From CATOSD01 sp965226695 (GTDB taxonomy: Bacteria; Chloroflexota; Dehalococcoidia; Lucifugimonadales; CATOSD01), in NCBI GenBank assembly GCA_965226695.1, contig OZ245405.1, positions 1,736,001-1,800,000 on the forward strand: a DNA stretch of 64,000 bases. The letters are read 5' to 3'. The translations under genes and the position numbers were made by a program. Below, piece by piece: positions 54,617-63,937 of this stretch. Positions within the stretch are counted from its first letter, which is position 1. The number at the start of each line of letters is the position of its first letter. The notes beneath the pieces were generated by a model. The model was not told the DNA's origin and ran no database searches. It was given only the letters and a program-made list of their open reading frames with translations.

Positions 54617-55474
54617 CTACACCGCCGCGGTCACGCCGGCCAGCGCGTCGTAGCAGGCGCGCGACAGGCGGGCTATGTGCATGTTGGCCTCGGCGTCGCC
54701 CGGCAGGCCGTTCGGCATCTCGACCGGCAAGCGGTCGGTGTACACCGTCAGCACGTAGAGAGGCTCCTCGCCCAGGAACACCACTCCGGCGTCGTTGCGC
54801 GTGCGGGGGCCGTGGCCGGTCTTGTTCGCGACCTTCGTGTGCTGTGGCAGGTATGCGGGCAACTTTTCGGTCAGGTACTGCCAGCTTAGTATGTCTATGC
54901 CGAGCTGGCAAAGCTCAGTTGTGACGCCCAGCCGCGCCGCCTCGTCCGCGTCACGAGCCCCCTGAACGACCGAGTCCAGCAGCAGGCCGACGTCCCCGGG
55001 AGTTGTGGCGTTGGTCTCTTCGACGGGGTGGTCCCACACCAGGTCCTCCGGCGGCGTGCGCTGCCGGTGTGTGGTGCCCACCATGCCTATGGAGGCGCAG
55101 AACTCGTTGATGTAGTCCAGTCCCACCATGTCGACGACGGTCCCCGTGCAGGTGTTGTCGCTGAGGATGATCATCATGACCAGGAAGTCCTGGAAAGTCA
55201 TCGAGAATCCCGGCGCGACCCTGCCGAACGGGCTGGAGTTGGTCCGCTGGTACTCCTCGAGCACCTCTACGGGCTGGTCCAGCGCGAAGCGGCCCTCGTT
55301 CACGCCCTTCAGGGCGGCCATCATGATGGCGATCTTGCGGGTGCTCGCCGAGTAGTAGATCTTGTCGCCGTTTCGGTCCCACGTCCGGCCGGTGCGCAGG
55401 TCCTTGAGCCACCAGCCCGTGTCGAAAGGCTGCTCGTCGCACAACGCGTTCAGCTTGTCGATAAGTTCTTCCAT
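54617..55474 (-). CDS. Class A beta-lactamase-like serine hydrolase without signal peptide
   Basis: A 285-residue serine hydrolase of the penicillin-binding-protein / class A beta-lactamase fold. The S-x-x-K motif is S44-T-R-K47, SDN is in MIILSDNTCTG, and the K-T-G triad is ANKTGHGPRTRND. An NATTPGDVG segment corresponds to the omega-loop neighbourhood, but the Glu166 equivalent is not clear. There is no signal peptide, odd for a beta-lactamase, so it may be a cytosolic amidase or esterase. GAGGAGGGT precedes ATG 55474. It stands alone between hicAB and polA. Confidence 0.87.
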   Translation of the reverse strand: MEELIDKLNALCDEQPFDTGWWLKDLRTGRTWDRNGDKIYYSASTRKIAIMMAALKGVNEGRFALDQPVEVLEEYQRTNSSPFGRVAPGFSMTFQDFLVMMIILSDNTCTGTVVDMVGLDYINEFCASIGMVGTTHRQRTPPEDLVWDHPVEETNATTPGDVGLLLDSVVQGARDADEAARLGVTTELCQLGIDILSWQYLTEKLPAYLPQHTKVANKTGHGPRTRNDAGVVFLGEEPLYVLTVYTDRLPVEMPNGLPGDAEANMHIARLSRACYDALAGVTAAV

Positions 55475-55596
55475 TTCGATCTACCCTCCTCAGTCTTTAG
55501 GGGTTTCCTACGGCATGGCCAGAAATGGCTTTCGGCGGCGTGGCCCTCGAAGCCAATTCTAGCGGCTCTTTGGTTGACGCCGGACAAGGCAGCGGC

Positions 55597-58377
55597 TTAC
55601 TCCATTTCGCCCCACCTGTAACCGGTCTTCACTTCCACTTCCAGGGGCACCTTTAGCGTCATGGCCGACGGCATCAGCTCCATGACCAGGGCCCTCAGTT
55701 GCTCCATCTCCTCGTTTGGGGCCTCGAAGATGAGCTCGTCGTGGACCTGCAGGATCATCTTCGTGGCCATGTCGAGATCGTCCAATCGGTTCTGGATGTC
55801 TATCATTGCGATCTTGATGATGTCCGCGGCCGTTCCCTGGATTGGCAGGTTGACCGCCATTCGCTCTCCCGACGCCCGAACGTTTCGGTTGCCGGACCGG
55901 GCCTCGTGGATGTAGCGGCGGCGGCCGAGCTTGGTCTCGACGTACCCCTTGGCCCTGACCTCTTCCTTGGTGCCCTCGATGTAGTCGCGAATGCTCGGAT
56001 ACCTGCCGAAGTAGGTCTCGATAAAGCGCGCGCCCTCTTCGGCTGAGAAGCCCGTCTGCTGCCGAATGCCGAACGGACTCAGGCCGTAGATGACACCGAA
56101 GTTCATGATCTTGGCGACGCGCCGCATCTCCGCGTCCACGTCGTCCAGGCCTACCCCGTAGACCGCGGCGGCGGTCGAGGCGTGGATGTCCTCGCCGTTG
56201 CGAAACGCGTCGAGCAGCGCGGAGTCGCCGGAAAGATCGGCCAGGACGCGAAGCTCGATCTGCGAGTAGTCTGCGGCGAGCAGAGTCCAGTCCGGAGCAC
56301 GTTCGGCGACGAACGCGCTTCGCACCTGCCGGCCCAGCTCCGTGCGCACGGGAATGTTCTGCACGTTTGGGTCGCTGCTGGAAACGCGGCCCGTTGCCGA
56401 GCCTGTCTGGTTGTACCTGGTGTGAATGCGCCTGGTGTGCGGGTTGACGAGGTTTGGAAGGGAGTCGACGTAGGTGGACTTGAGCTTGGAAAGCTGGCGG
56501 TAGTCCAACACGTTGCCGAGCACCGCGTAAGCGCGGGGGTCTGCATTTACCGCCTCGCCGCGGTCGAGCTGCTCTTTCAGGCCGTCCAGCGACGCGGCGT
56601 CAGTCGAGAATCCGGTCTTGGTGCGCTTGGTGGTCGGGAGGCGCAGCTCCTTGAAGAGCACGTCGCCGAGCTGCTGCCCGGAGTTGATGTTGAACTCGTG
56701 GCCGACCGTCTCATACATGTCGGCCGCAATCTCGCGGAGCCGGTCGCCGAGGTCGACGGACATGCGGCCCAGCGCCTCGGTGTCGAGCGCGACGCCGTTG
56801 CGCTGCATCCGGACCAACACCGGCACCAGCGGCATCTCCGCCTTGTGGAAGGCCTCGCTGAGGCCGTTGCTCTCCAGTTCCCGCTCGAACTCGCCCCTGA
56901 GCCTCTCCGTGAAATCGGCGTCCGCGGCGGCATACGGCGCGCAGCGCTCGATTTCGACTTGGTCCATCGTAATCTGCTTGCGCCCTTTGCCCAGCAGGTC
57001 GGAAATCGGCGTCATCTCGACGTGGAACAGATTGAGCGCCAGGGCCTTGAGTCCGATGGGTTGGCGGCCGCTGAAGTGGGCGGCCAGCATCGTGTCGAAC
57101 TGCAGGTTGCGGACCTGTATGCCGTGGTTGGCGAGCACCGTTACGTCGTAGTTGGCGTTGTGCGCCGCCTTGGGCACATCCTGGGATTCGAACAGCGGCT
57201 TCAGCGCGGCGAGAGCTCGGTCCCGCGGGATTTGCCTTCCCTCGCGGTGCCCGACGGGGACGTACCACGCGGCGCCGGGGGCGTTAGAGAATGACAACCC
57301 CACCAGCCGCGCCGTCATGGGGTCGGTGGCGGTAGTTTCGGTGTCGAAGGAGAAGCCGGACGGCGAGTCCAGCTCCGCTACCAGGGCTGAGAGCGCCTCT
57401 TCGGTGTCCACGATCCGGTAGTCCGCCTCGGCGCCGCCGGCCTCCTCGAACATCCGCGCCTGGTCGTGCGCCGGCTCAGCGCCGGGCAACCGCGCGATTA
57501 CGCTGTGAAACTCCAGTTCCCGCAGGAACTCGACGACCCTGTCCCTATCGTAGTCGGCCATGCGGGACAGCGACAGGTCGAGTTCGATTGGCACCTCGCG
57601 CGCGATGGTCGTGAGCCGCTTGTCTCGGGCGGACGTCTCCCTGCTATCCTCCAGCGCCTTCTGGAACCTCACGGGGGTGACTTCCTCGACGTGGTCGTAG
57701 ATGCCCTCCAGCGTGCCAAACTGGGTGAGAAGGCGAATGGCGTGTTTGGGGCCAATGCCCCGCACCCCCGGTATGTTGTCGGACGGGTCGCCCTGTATGG
57801 CTTTGATGTCGGGGACCCGCTCCGGTCCCAGGCCGCCGTAGCGCTCCCGCACGGCCGCCTCGTCATACACCTTTTGGCCCCTCACGGTGGACGCCAGGAC
57901 GACGCGAACCAGCGGCGACACGAGCTGTAGCAGGTCGCTGTCGCCGGACAGGACGATCGTTTTGACCTGCTGGCCCTCGGCCTGCTTGCACAGGGCGCCC
58001 AGCACGTCGTCGGCCTCGAAACCCTCGACCTCGAAGATGGGGATTCCGAACGCGGCCACGAGCTGGCGCACGCGCTCGAGCTGAGAGCGAAGCGCCGGCG
58101 GAGTGGGCGGCCGGTGGGCCTTGTACTCGTCGTACTCCGCGTGCCGGAACGTGGGGCCGGGAAGGTCGAATGCGACCGCACAGTGCGTGGGCTGCCAGTC
58201 TTCTCGCGCGCGCAATAGCATGTTCAGAAAACCGAAGACCGCCGAGACTTCCTCCCCGGTGCTCCGCACGGTCAGAGGGTCGCGGAAGGCATGGAAGGCG
58301 CGATGCACCAGGGCGTGGCCGTCGATGAGCATGAGCAGGGGCGATTGGCCGAGCATGGATCTGGTGGCGGAGGTCAT
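55597..58377 (-). CDS. polA: DNA polymerase I
   Basis: A 926-residue family A polymerase. The N-terminal 5'-3' exonuclease (about 1-290) has LLMLIDGHALVHRAFHAF, VEGFEADDVLG and IQGDPSDNIPGVRGIGPKHA. The 3'-5' exonuclease-like part (about 330-520) has FSFDTETTATDP and NANYDVTVL plus AAADADFT, so proofreading residues look present. The polymerase part has TGSATGRVSSSDPNVQNIP, LLAADYSQIELRVLADLSGD (motif A), RRVAKIMNFGVIYGLSPFG (O helix) and LQVHDELIFE (motif C). ATG 58377 has GGGAGAACG upstream; longer forms are not needed. Confidence 0.97.
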   Translation of the reverse strand: MTSATRSMLGQSPLLMLIDGHALVHRAFHAFRDPLTVRSTGEEVSAVFGFLNMLLRAREDWQPTHCAVAFDLPGPTFRHAEYDEYKAHRPPTPPALRSQLERVRQLVAAFGIPIFEVEGFEADDVLGALCKQAEGQQVKTIVLSGDSDLLQLVSPLVRVVLASTVRGQKVYDEAAVRERYGGLGPERVPDIKAIQGDPSDNIPGVRGIGPKHAIRLLTQFGTLEGIYDHVEEVTPVRFQKALEDSRETSARDKRLTTIAREVPIELDLSLSRMADYDRDRVVEFLRELEFHSVIARLPGAEPAHDQARMFEEAGGAEADYRIVDTEEALSALVAELDSPSGFSFDTETTATDPMTARLVGLSFSNAPGAAWYVPVGHREGRQIPRDRALAALKPLFESQDVPKAAHNANYDVTVLANHGIQVRNLQFDTMLAAHFSGRQPIGLKALALNLFHVEMTPISDLLGKGRKQITMDQVEIERCAPYAAADADFTERLRGEFERELESNGLSEAFHKAEMPLVPVLVRMQRNGVALDTEALGRMSVDLGDRLREIAADMYETVGHEFNINSGQQLGDVLFKELRLPTTKRTKTGFSTDAASLDGLKEQLDRGEAVNADPRAYAVLGNVLDYRQLSKLKSTYVDSLPNLVNPHTRRIHTRYNQTGSATGRVSSSDPNVQNIPVRTELGRQVRSAFVAERAPDWTLLAADYSQIELRVLADLSGDSALLDAFRNGEDIHASTAAAVYGVGLDDVDAEMRRVAKIMNFGVIYGLSPFGIRQQTGFSAEEGARFIETYFGRYPSIRDYIEGTKEEVRAKGYVETKLGRRRYIHEARSGNRNVRASGERMAVNLPIQGTAADIIKIAMIDIQNRLDDLDMATKMILQVHDELIFEAPNEEMEQLRALVMELMPSAMTLKVPLEVEVKTGYRWGEME

Positions 58378-58413
58378 GGGTCGTTCTCCCGTTGGCGCGT
58401 GGTCGATGCTGCG

Positions 58414-58419
58414 ATTATA
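58414..58419 (-). promoter_or_regulatory. -10 element of the polA promoter
   Basis: Perfect TATAAT on the minus strand, 37 bases before ATG 58377. No good -35 is visible 16-18 bases further upstream. Confidence 0.5.
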
Positions 58420-58486
58420 CACGCGCCGGCGCGTAGAGGTATACGGCGGGGAGGGTTCGGTTCGTCGACCGGCACGCCGGGCGGGG

Positions 58487-59911
58487 CTAAACGCCCGCTA
58501 TGTCTCGCAGCTCTTCCAGCAGCGACTGCACGGTGTCGGGGGATTCCGCCTCGGCGTACAGTCGCAGCAGGGGCTCCGTGCCCGAAAAGCGCACCAGGCC
58601 CCAGTAGCCGCCCTCCAGGCCAAACCGGTAGCCGTCTCGCGTGTCTATGCTGTCTACCTGCATTCCCGCCAGCGCGGAGACGCTGGCGTTGCGCAGACGC
58701 GAATGCACTTCGGCGGTCTCATCCGCGTCGAACTCCACGTCCCACCGGTCGTAGTGGTGAGGCCCCACAATGTCGGTCAGCATCTCCAGGAGTTGTGGCA
58801 GGCTCTTGCCGGTCTTCACAATCATGTCGAGGATGAGTAGCCCGCTCAGGATGCCGTCGCGCTCAGGCACGTTGCCCTGTATCGCGTATCCGCCGCTTTC
58901 CTCGCCCGCTAGCAGCGCGCTCTCCCGTATCATCACCGGGCCCAGGTGTTTGAAGCCGACCGGAGTGTCGAACACGGGTACGCCGTAACGCTCGCCGAGC
59001 TTGTCTACCATGCTGGTCATGGTGATGGAGCGCACAATGGGGCCGCGCCGGTGGAGGACTTCCAGGTGGTAGAGGCAGAGCAGGGCAAACGTTTCGAGCG
59101 TAGTCAGGAACCTGCCGTTCTCGTCCACTACGCCGAGGCGGTCGGCGTCGCCATCCGTTGCCAGCCCCACGTCAGCGCCGGTCGAGGGCACGAGCGCCAG
59201 CAGGCGGGCAAGATTGTGAGCCAGCGGCTCCGGCTGCGACAGGCCGGGAAAGGCCGGGTTGAACTCACCGTTGATCTCGGTGACCCGTGTCGAGCCGCCA
59301 GCAAGCAGCTTGTCGAAGTATCCCGCGCCCGCGCCGAACATCGAGTCGACCACTACGCTGAGGCCGGCGTCCCTTATGTCCTGCACGTCCACGAGTGAGG
59401 CGACGTGTCCCAGATAGGTCGGCTCGGGATCGATGTATTGCAGAATGCCTCGCGCCTCGGCCTCCGGCAGCGACAGTTCCTCTATGCCGGCTGGGTCCTC
59501 GGCGGCCTCCGCGATGAGCCGCTCCAGCTCGTCGACCGTCTCCTGGGGCGCGCTGCCGCCCGACTCGCCCTTGAACTTGTAGCCGTTCCATTCGGCCGGG
59601 TTGTGGCTGGCCGTTATGACCACGCCGCCGCCGGCGTCGAGTGTGACGAGGTTGTAGGAAACGACGGGCGTGGGCGCAGGCCGAGCGCACAGGAAGACCG
59701 GGATACCGTTGGCGGCGATCACCCCCGCCACGGTCGCGGCAAATCGGTCTGAGGCGAACCGCGTGTCGTAGCCCACGACGAGGCCGCGGGGAGCGAGACC
59801 GGCGCGTTTGAGGTAGGTGGCGGTGCCCTGCGCGCACAGCCGAACGTTGTCGAACGTAAAGTCCTCCGCGATGACCGCTCGCCAGCCGTCAGTGCCGAAT
59901 CGTATTGTCAT
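58487..59911 (-). CDS. Phosphoglucomutase / phosphomannomutase
   Basis: A 474-residue alpha-D-phosphohexomutase of four domains. The active-site phosphoserine is in VVITASHNPAEWNGYKFK, the metal site is DVGLATDGDADRLGVVD, the sugar-specificity loop is ALLAGEESGGYAIQGNVPERDG and the phosphate-binding loop is LVRFSGTEPLLRLYAE. GEESGG is compatible with glucose or mannose phosphates, so specificity is open. It provides hexose-1-phosphate for nucleotide-sugar synthesis. It follows metK by 18 bases on the same strand. Confidence 0.93.
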   Translation of the reverse strand: MTIRFGTDGWRAVIAEDFTFDNVRLCAQGTATYLKRAGLAPRGLVVGYDTRFASDRFAATVAGVIAANGIPVFLCARPAPTPVVSYNLVTLDAGGGVVITASHNPAEWNGYKFKGESGGSAPQETVDELERLIAEAAEDPAGIEELSLPEAEARGILQYIDPEPTYLGHVASLVDVQDIRDAGLSVVVDSMFGAGAGYFDKLLAGGSTRVTEINGEFNPAFPGLSQPEPLAHNLARLLALVPSTGADVGLATDGDADRLGVVDENGRFLTTLETFALLCLYHLEVLHRRGPIVRSITMTSMVDKLGERYGVPVFDTPVGFKHLGPVMIRESALLAGEESGGYAIQGNVPERDGILSGLLILDMIVKTGKSLPQLLEMLTDIVGPHHYDRWDVEFDADETAEVHSRLRNASVSALAGMQVDSIDTRDGYRFGLEGGYWGLVRFSGTEPLLRLYAEAESPDTVQSLLEELRDIAGV

Positions 59912-59929
59912 TGGGCCGGCCTCGTCCTA

Positions 59930-61156
59930 CTAAGCCCTAGCCGAGGCCGCCGCGAACGCCTCCTGCCGCAGGGCGTCGGCCTTGTCGGTGCGCTCCCAGG
60001 GCAGATCGAGGTCGTCTCGCCCGAAGTGGCCGTAAGAGGCGGTCTGCTTGTAGATGGGGCGGCGCAGGTCGAGGTCGCGAATGATGGCTCCGGGGCGGAG
60101 GTCGAAGTGTTTGTCTATCAGCTCCACAATCCGGCTGTCGGGTATCTTGTTGGTCCCGAACGCCTCCACTGATATCGACGTTGGGGTCGCCACGCCAATT
60201 GCGTATGACACCTGGATTTCGAGGCGGTCGGCGAGGCCGGCGGCGACGATGTTCTTGGCGGCATAGCGAGCGGCGTAGGCGGCTGAGCGGTCGACCTTCG
60301 TGGGATCCTTGCCCGAGAAGGCTCCTCCTCCATGCCGGGCGAATCCTCCGTAGGTGTCGACCAGTATCTTGCGGCCAGTGAGTCCGGCGTCTCCAACGGG
60401 CCCACCCACCACGAACCGGCCGGACGGATTGACGACGTACTTGGTGTCGTCGTCGACGAGCTCTGGGGGAAGGATGTGGTTCGCCACGTGCTCCACCAAG
60501 TCTCTCTCAATGACTTTCTGCTCCACGTCAGGGCTGTGCTGCGTGCTCATCACCACGGTATCGATGCGCTTGGCGCGGCCGTGGGAATACTCCACGGTGA
60601 CCTGCGATTTGCCGTCGGGACGCATGTAGTCGAGCAGGCCCTGCTCGCGGACCTGGGTCATCCTTTGGCAGAGCTTGTGCGATAGAAGAATGGGCAGAGG
60701 CATCAGCTCCGGGGTGTCGTTGCAGGCGAACCCGACCATCATGCCCTGGTCGCCCGCGCCTACCTCGGCTATGCCGTCGCCGGCATCCTGGCCGCGGCTC
60801 TCCAGTGCTGTGGTTACACCCTCGGAGATGTCTCGCGACTGGTCCTTCACTGATACGACAACACCGCAGGACTGGTAGTCGAACCCGAATGCCGAGTCGG
60901 AGTAACCTACGTCTCGGATGGTGTTGCGCACGAGCGTGGGAATGTCGACGTAGGTATCGGTGGTGATCTCGCCCATCACTACGACCAATCCCGTGGTGAC
61001 GCAGACTTCACACGCTACGCGGGCCAGCGGGTCGCCCTCGAGTATGGCGTCCAGTACCGCGTCCGAAATCTGGTCGCACAGCTTGTCCGGATGACCCCCG
61101 GTCACGGACTCTGACGTGAACAGGTACGACTCTGCGTTGTTGAAGCTGTGGGACAT
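59930..61156 (-). CDS. metK: S-adenosylmethionine synthetase
   Basis: A 408-residue enzyme that makes SAM from methionine and ATP. Motifs are FTSESVTGGHPDKLCDQISDAVLDAIL (ATP and metal), GAGDQGMMVGFACNDT (the family hexapeptide-like motif), KSQVTVEYSHGRAKRIDTVVMSTQH, VVGGPVGDAGLTGRKILVDTYGG and GGGAFSGKDPTKVDRSAAY. Length is normal. It lies downstream of ahcY (66-base gap) and a PfkB kinase, forming a methyl-cycle operon. I see no SAM-riboswitch fold in the short gap. Confidence 0.97.
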   Translation of the reverse strand: MSHSFNNAESYLFTSESVTGGHPDKLCDQISDAVLDAILEGDPLARVACEVCVTTGLVVVMGEITTDTYVDIPTLVRNTIRDVGYSDSAFGFDYQSCGVVVSVKDQSRDISEGVTTALESRGQDAGDGIAEVGAGDQGMMVGFACNDTPELMPLPILLSHKLCQRMTQVREQGLLDYMRPDGKSQVTVEYSHGRAKRIDTVVMSTQHSPDVEQKVIERDLVEHVANHILPPELVDDDTKYVVNPSGRFVVGGPVGDAGLTGRKILVDTYGGFARHGGGAFSGKDPTKVDRSAAYAARYAAKNIVAAGLADRLEIQVSYAIGVATPTSISVEAFGTNKIPDSRIVELIDKHFDLRPGAIIRDLDLRRPIYKQTASYGHFGRDDLDLPWERTDKADALRQEAFAAASARA

Positions 61157-61222
61157 ATGGCAATTCTCCTTGCGGGCCGCTTCGGCCTCGTGTTTGTTGT
61201 TGGGTCTTCGATATTGGGTCGT

Positions 61223-62494
61223 CTAGGTGCCGACCTGCCAGCTGCCCAGATACTGACGCTGCTCGTCGTCCAGGGTGTCGATGGAGATGCCCATCGAAAG
61301 CAACTTGAGCCGGCCGACCTCCTCGTCGATGTCGCGCGGCACCTCGTAGACCTGCGGCTCCATCGAGTGCGCCCTCTGGGCGAGATACTCGGCGCAGAGC
61401 GCCTGGTTGGCGAAGCTCATATCCATTACGGCCGAGGGGTGGCCCTCGGCGGCCGCGAGGTTGATCAGCCGGCCCTCGCCAAGCAGGTAGAGCTTGCGGC
61501 CGTCGCCCATCAGGTACTCGTCGACGTTGGGGCGGGCCTCCTGCTTTCCGTCCGCCAGCTCCTCCAGAGCGCCGATGTCTATCTCCACGTTGAAGTGGCC
61601 GCTGTTCGCGATGATCGCGCCGTCCTTCATCGCCTCCAAGTGCCTGCGTCCGACAGCGGACATGCCGCCGGTAAGGGTGACGAACACGTCCCCGATTTCG
61701 GCAGCGTCGTTCATGGACATGACCTGGTGGCCGTCCATAACGGCCTCGAGCGCCCGGACGGGGTTGACCTCGGTCACGATGGTGTGCGCGCCCATGCCCT
61801 TGGCGCGCAGGGCGAAGCCCTTGCCGCACCAGCCGTAGCCGGCAATCACGACCTTCTTGCCCGCCCACAGGATGTTGGTCGCGCGGGTTATGCCGTCCAG
61901 TGTGCTCTGCCCGGTGCCGTAGCGGTTGTCGAAGAAGTGCTTGGTGTCGGCATCGTTCACGGCGATGATGGGGTAACGCAGCTGCCCGGCCTCAGCCAGG
62001 CTCTTGAGGCGGATTACGCCGGTGGTGGTCTCCTCGGCGCCGGCGAGCACGTCGGTCAAAAGATCGGTGCGCGAGGAGTGCAGCATGGCGACAAGATCTG
62101 CGCCGTCGTCCATCGTGAGATTGGGCCTGGTCTCGAGCGCCGAGGTCATGTGGTTGTAGTAGGTGTCGGTGTCCTCGCCCCGAATGGCGAATGTGGATAT
62201 GCCGTACTCGGCGATAAGCGCCGCCGCGACGTCGTCCTGTGTGCTCAGCGGGTTGCTGGCGCAGAGCGCCACTTCGGCCCCGCCGTCCCGCAGGGCAAGC
62301 GCGAGGTTCGCCGTCTCAGAGGTCACGTGCAGGCAGGCGGCGATTCTCAGGCCGTTGAGCGGCTTCTCTCTGGCGAAGCGCTCGCGAATCTGCATCACGA
62401 CCGGCATCTCGCGCGCGGCCCACGTAATGCGCCGTACGCCGTCGCCGGCTAGAGAAAGGTCGGCGACGTCTCCTGCGGTTGTCTTACTAGTCAA
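61223..62494 (-). CDS. ahcY: Adenosylhomocysteinase
   Basis: A 423-residue SAH hydrolase that splits S-adenosylhomocysteine into adenosine and homocysteine. Characteristic parts are RIAACLHVTSETANLALALRDGGAEVALCASNPLSTQDDVAAAL, the VVIAGYGWCGKGFALRAKGMGA NAD-binding loop and ANSGHFNVEIDIGAL. The start is TTG 62494, backed by AGGAGG 6 bases upstream (an unusual start with a strong ribosome site). It precedes metK. Confidence 0.96.
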   Translation of the reverse strand: MTSKTTAGDVADLSLAGDGVRRITWAAREMPVVMQIRERFAREKPLNGLRIAACLHVTSETANLALALRDGGAEVALCASNPLSTQDDVAAALIAEYGISTFAIRGEDTDTYYNHMTSALETRPNLTMDDGADLVAMLHSSRTDLLTDVLAGAEETTTGVIRLKSLAEAGQLRYPIIAVNDADTKHFFDNRYGTGQSTLDGITRATNILWAGKKVVIAGYGWCGKGFALRAKGMGAHTIVTEVNPVRALEAVMDGHQVMSMNDAAEIGDVFVTLTGGMSAVGRRHLEAMKDGAIIANSGHFNVEIDIGALEELADGKQEARPNVDEYLMGDGRKLYLLGEGRLINLAAAEGHPSAVMDMSFANQALCAEYLAQRAHSMEPQVYEVPRDIDEEVGRLKLLSMGISIDTLDDEQRQYLGSWQVGT

Positions 62495-62527
62495 ATCGTC
62501 CTCCTGATGTTTGCGCCGCGAATGCGG

Positions 62528-63469
62528 TCAGCGGTCGTTCCGCCACGGCAGTTCGCCGCCGGAATCGTGAAAACGGGTTATTTCGGCCAATTGCCGGAAA
62601 CGACAGGCGATCTCGTCGCGGGTGAGTGCGCTCAGTCTGTCGGCGCTGAAGCTCTCGACGGCAAAGGAACCCATCACCGCGCCGACCATCGCAGCCCGCT
62701 TGAGGGCGTCCGGGCCAGTGTCGCCACTCGCAGCGAGGCAGCCCATAAATCCGCCAGCGAATGCGTCGCCCGCCCCGGTGGGGTCCACGGGGGACTCGAG
62801 CGGAAAGGCGGGGGCGGCGAAGGCGGATGACCCGTCGAACAACAATGCGCCGTGCTCGCCCCGCTTGGCCGCGACCGCGCGTGGACCCATGTTCTGTATG
62901 CGCCTGGCCGCCAGGAGCACGTTGGATTCCCGGGCGAACGAACGAATCTCACCGAAGTCCATGAAGAGCACGTCCACCTCCGACACGATCCGTGACAAGT
63001 CGTCGCGGCTGCCATCTATCCAGAAATCCATAGTGTCCAGCGCGGCGAACCTGGGGCGCGGCTCCATCTGGCGCAGCACGTCGAGCTGCAGTGCGGGGTG
63101 GATGTTCGCGAGAAACAGGTATGGCGCGCTCCGGTGCCCGCTCGCCAGCGTTGGCGAGAAGTCCGCGAACACGTTCAGCTGGGTGTCCAGCGTTTCGCGC
63201 GAATTGAGGTCCTCGCTGTACTCTCCGGCCCACCTGAACGTCTTCCCCGATGCCCGCTCCAAGCCGGACGTGTCCACGCCTTTTGCCTCGAGCAGGTCGA
63301 GATCGCGGGGGGCGAAGTCCTCGCCCACAACGGCCACCACGCTGACGGGGGTGAAGTAGCTGGCGGCTAAGGAGAAGTAGGTTGCGGAGCCGCCGAGCGC
63401 GCTTTCGCGGCGCCCGTACGGCGTCGACACCGTGTCGTACGCGACCGAACCGACTACTAGAAGCGACAT
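62528..63469 (-). CDS. PfkB-family kinase (adenosine/ribokinase-like)
   Basis: A 313-residue ribokinase-fold enzyme with the N-terminal VVGSVAYDTVSTPYG, the GGSATYFSLAAS dinucleotide-like motif, and the C-terminal VDPTGAGDAFAGGFMG that carries the catalytic Asp and anion hole. The substrate may be adenosine because the next gene is ahcY, whose product adenosine must be removed; this is inference from context. ATG 63469 is chosen because GAGAG lies 8 bases upstream; a GTG at 63478 has no such signal. Confidence 0.87.
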   Translation of the reverse strand: MSLLVVGSVAYDTVSTPYGRRESALGGSATYFSLAASYFTPVSVVAVVGEDFAPRDLDLLEAKGVDTSGLERASGKTFRWAGEYSEDLNSRETLDTQLNVFADFSPTLASGHRSAPYLFLANIHPALQLDVLRQMEPRPRFAALDTMDFWIDGSRDDLSRIVSEVDVLFMDFGEIRSFARESNVLLAARRIQNMGPRAVAAKRGEHGALLFDGSSAFAAPAFPLESPVDPTGAGDAFAGGFMGCLAASGDTGPDALKRAAMVGAVMGSFAVESFSADRLSALTRDEIACRFRQLAEITRFHDSGGELPWRNDR

Positions 63470-63490
63470 GTGCGGCACTCTCTTTTGTGG

Positions 63491-63844
63491 CTACTCATCG
63501 TCACCGTAGCTGGTGGGGTGGCCTTTATCGATCCAAGCCGGCGTACCGTCGTCGATGTTGTACAGCAACTCGGTGTCGTAACCCAGCGAGGCGGCCATCT
63601 CGCAGGCCAGGCCGCTGCGCACGCCTACGGCGCATATGAACAGCAGCTTCTTGTCACGCGGCAACTCGTCGATTCGCGCCATCACGTCGTCCAGCGTTAT
63701 GAACGTGGCGCCCTTGATGTGGCCCTCGAGGTACTCGTCGGTGCGGCGGACGTCCACGAAAACGGCGTCATCGTCTTCGTACATCGTCGAGGCCTCATCG
63801 GAGTCGACCCGATAGTAGGGTTCCCCAGGCTCTTGTCTCGGCAT
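63491..63844 (-). CDS. Rhodanese-like domain protein
   Basis: A 117-residue single rhodanese domain. The active-site loop is CAVGVRS with C71 as persulfide carrier and an Arg at the end, following LPRDKKLLFI; FVDVRRTDEYLEGHIKGATFI is the first conserved block. It may move sulfur or act in thiol chemistry. It is upstream of the PfkB kinase, ahcY and metK on the same strand, 22 bases away, and may belong to that operon. Confidence 0.9.
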   Translation of the reverse strand: MPRQEPGEPYYRVDSDEASTMYEDDDAVFVDVRRTDEYLEGHIKGATFITLDDVMARIDELPRDKKLLFICAVGVRSGLACEMAASLGYDTELLYNIDDGTPAWIDKGHPTSYGDDE

Positions 63845-63937
63845 CTTCGGAATCCTCCAACATGGTGCTATGTGCCTTGCATTGGCTCTTTGTTGGCGCC
63901 CCGCCTCCGCTCATCGGAGGGTCGGTCGGGCCCCGTT

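Noticed and set aside
61157..61222. SAM or SAH riboswitch upstream of metK
   Set aside because: The gap is 66 bases, with no pseudoknot core or terminator recognised.
63904..63920. Hairpin CCTCCG/CGGAGG as an intrinsic terminator
   Set aside because: No T-tract follows on either strand; kept only as a note with the partial gene.
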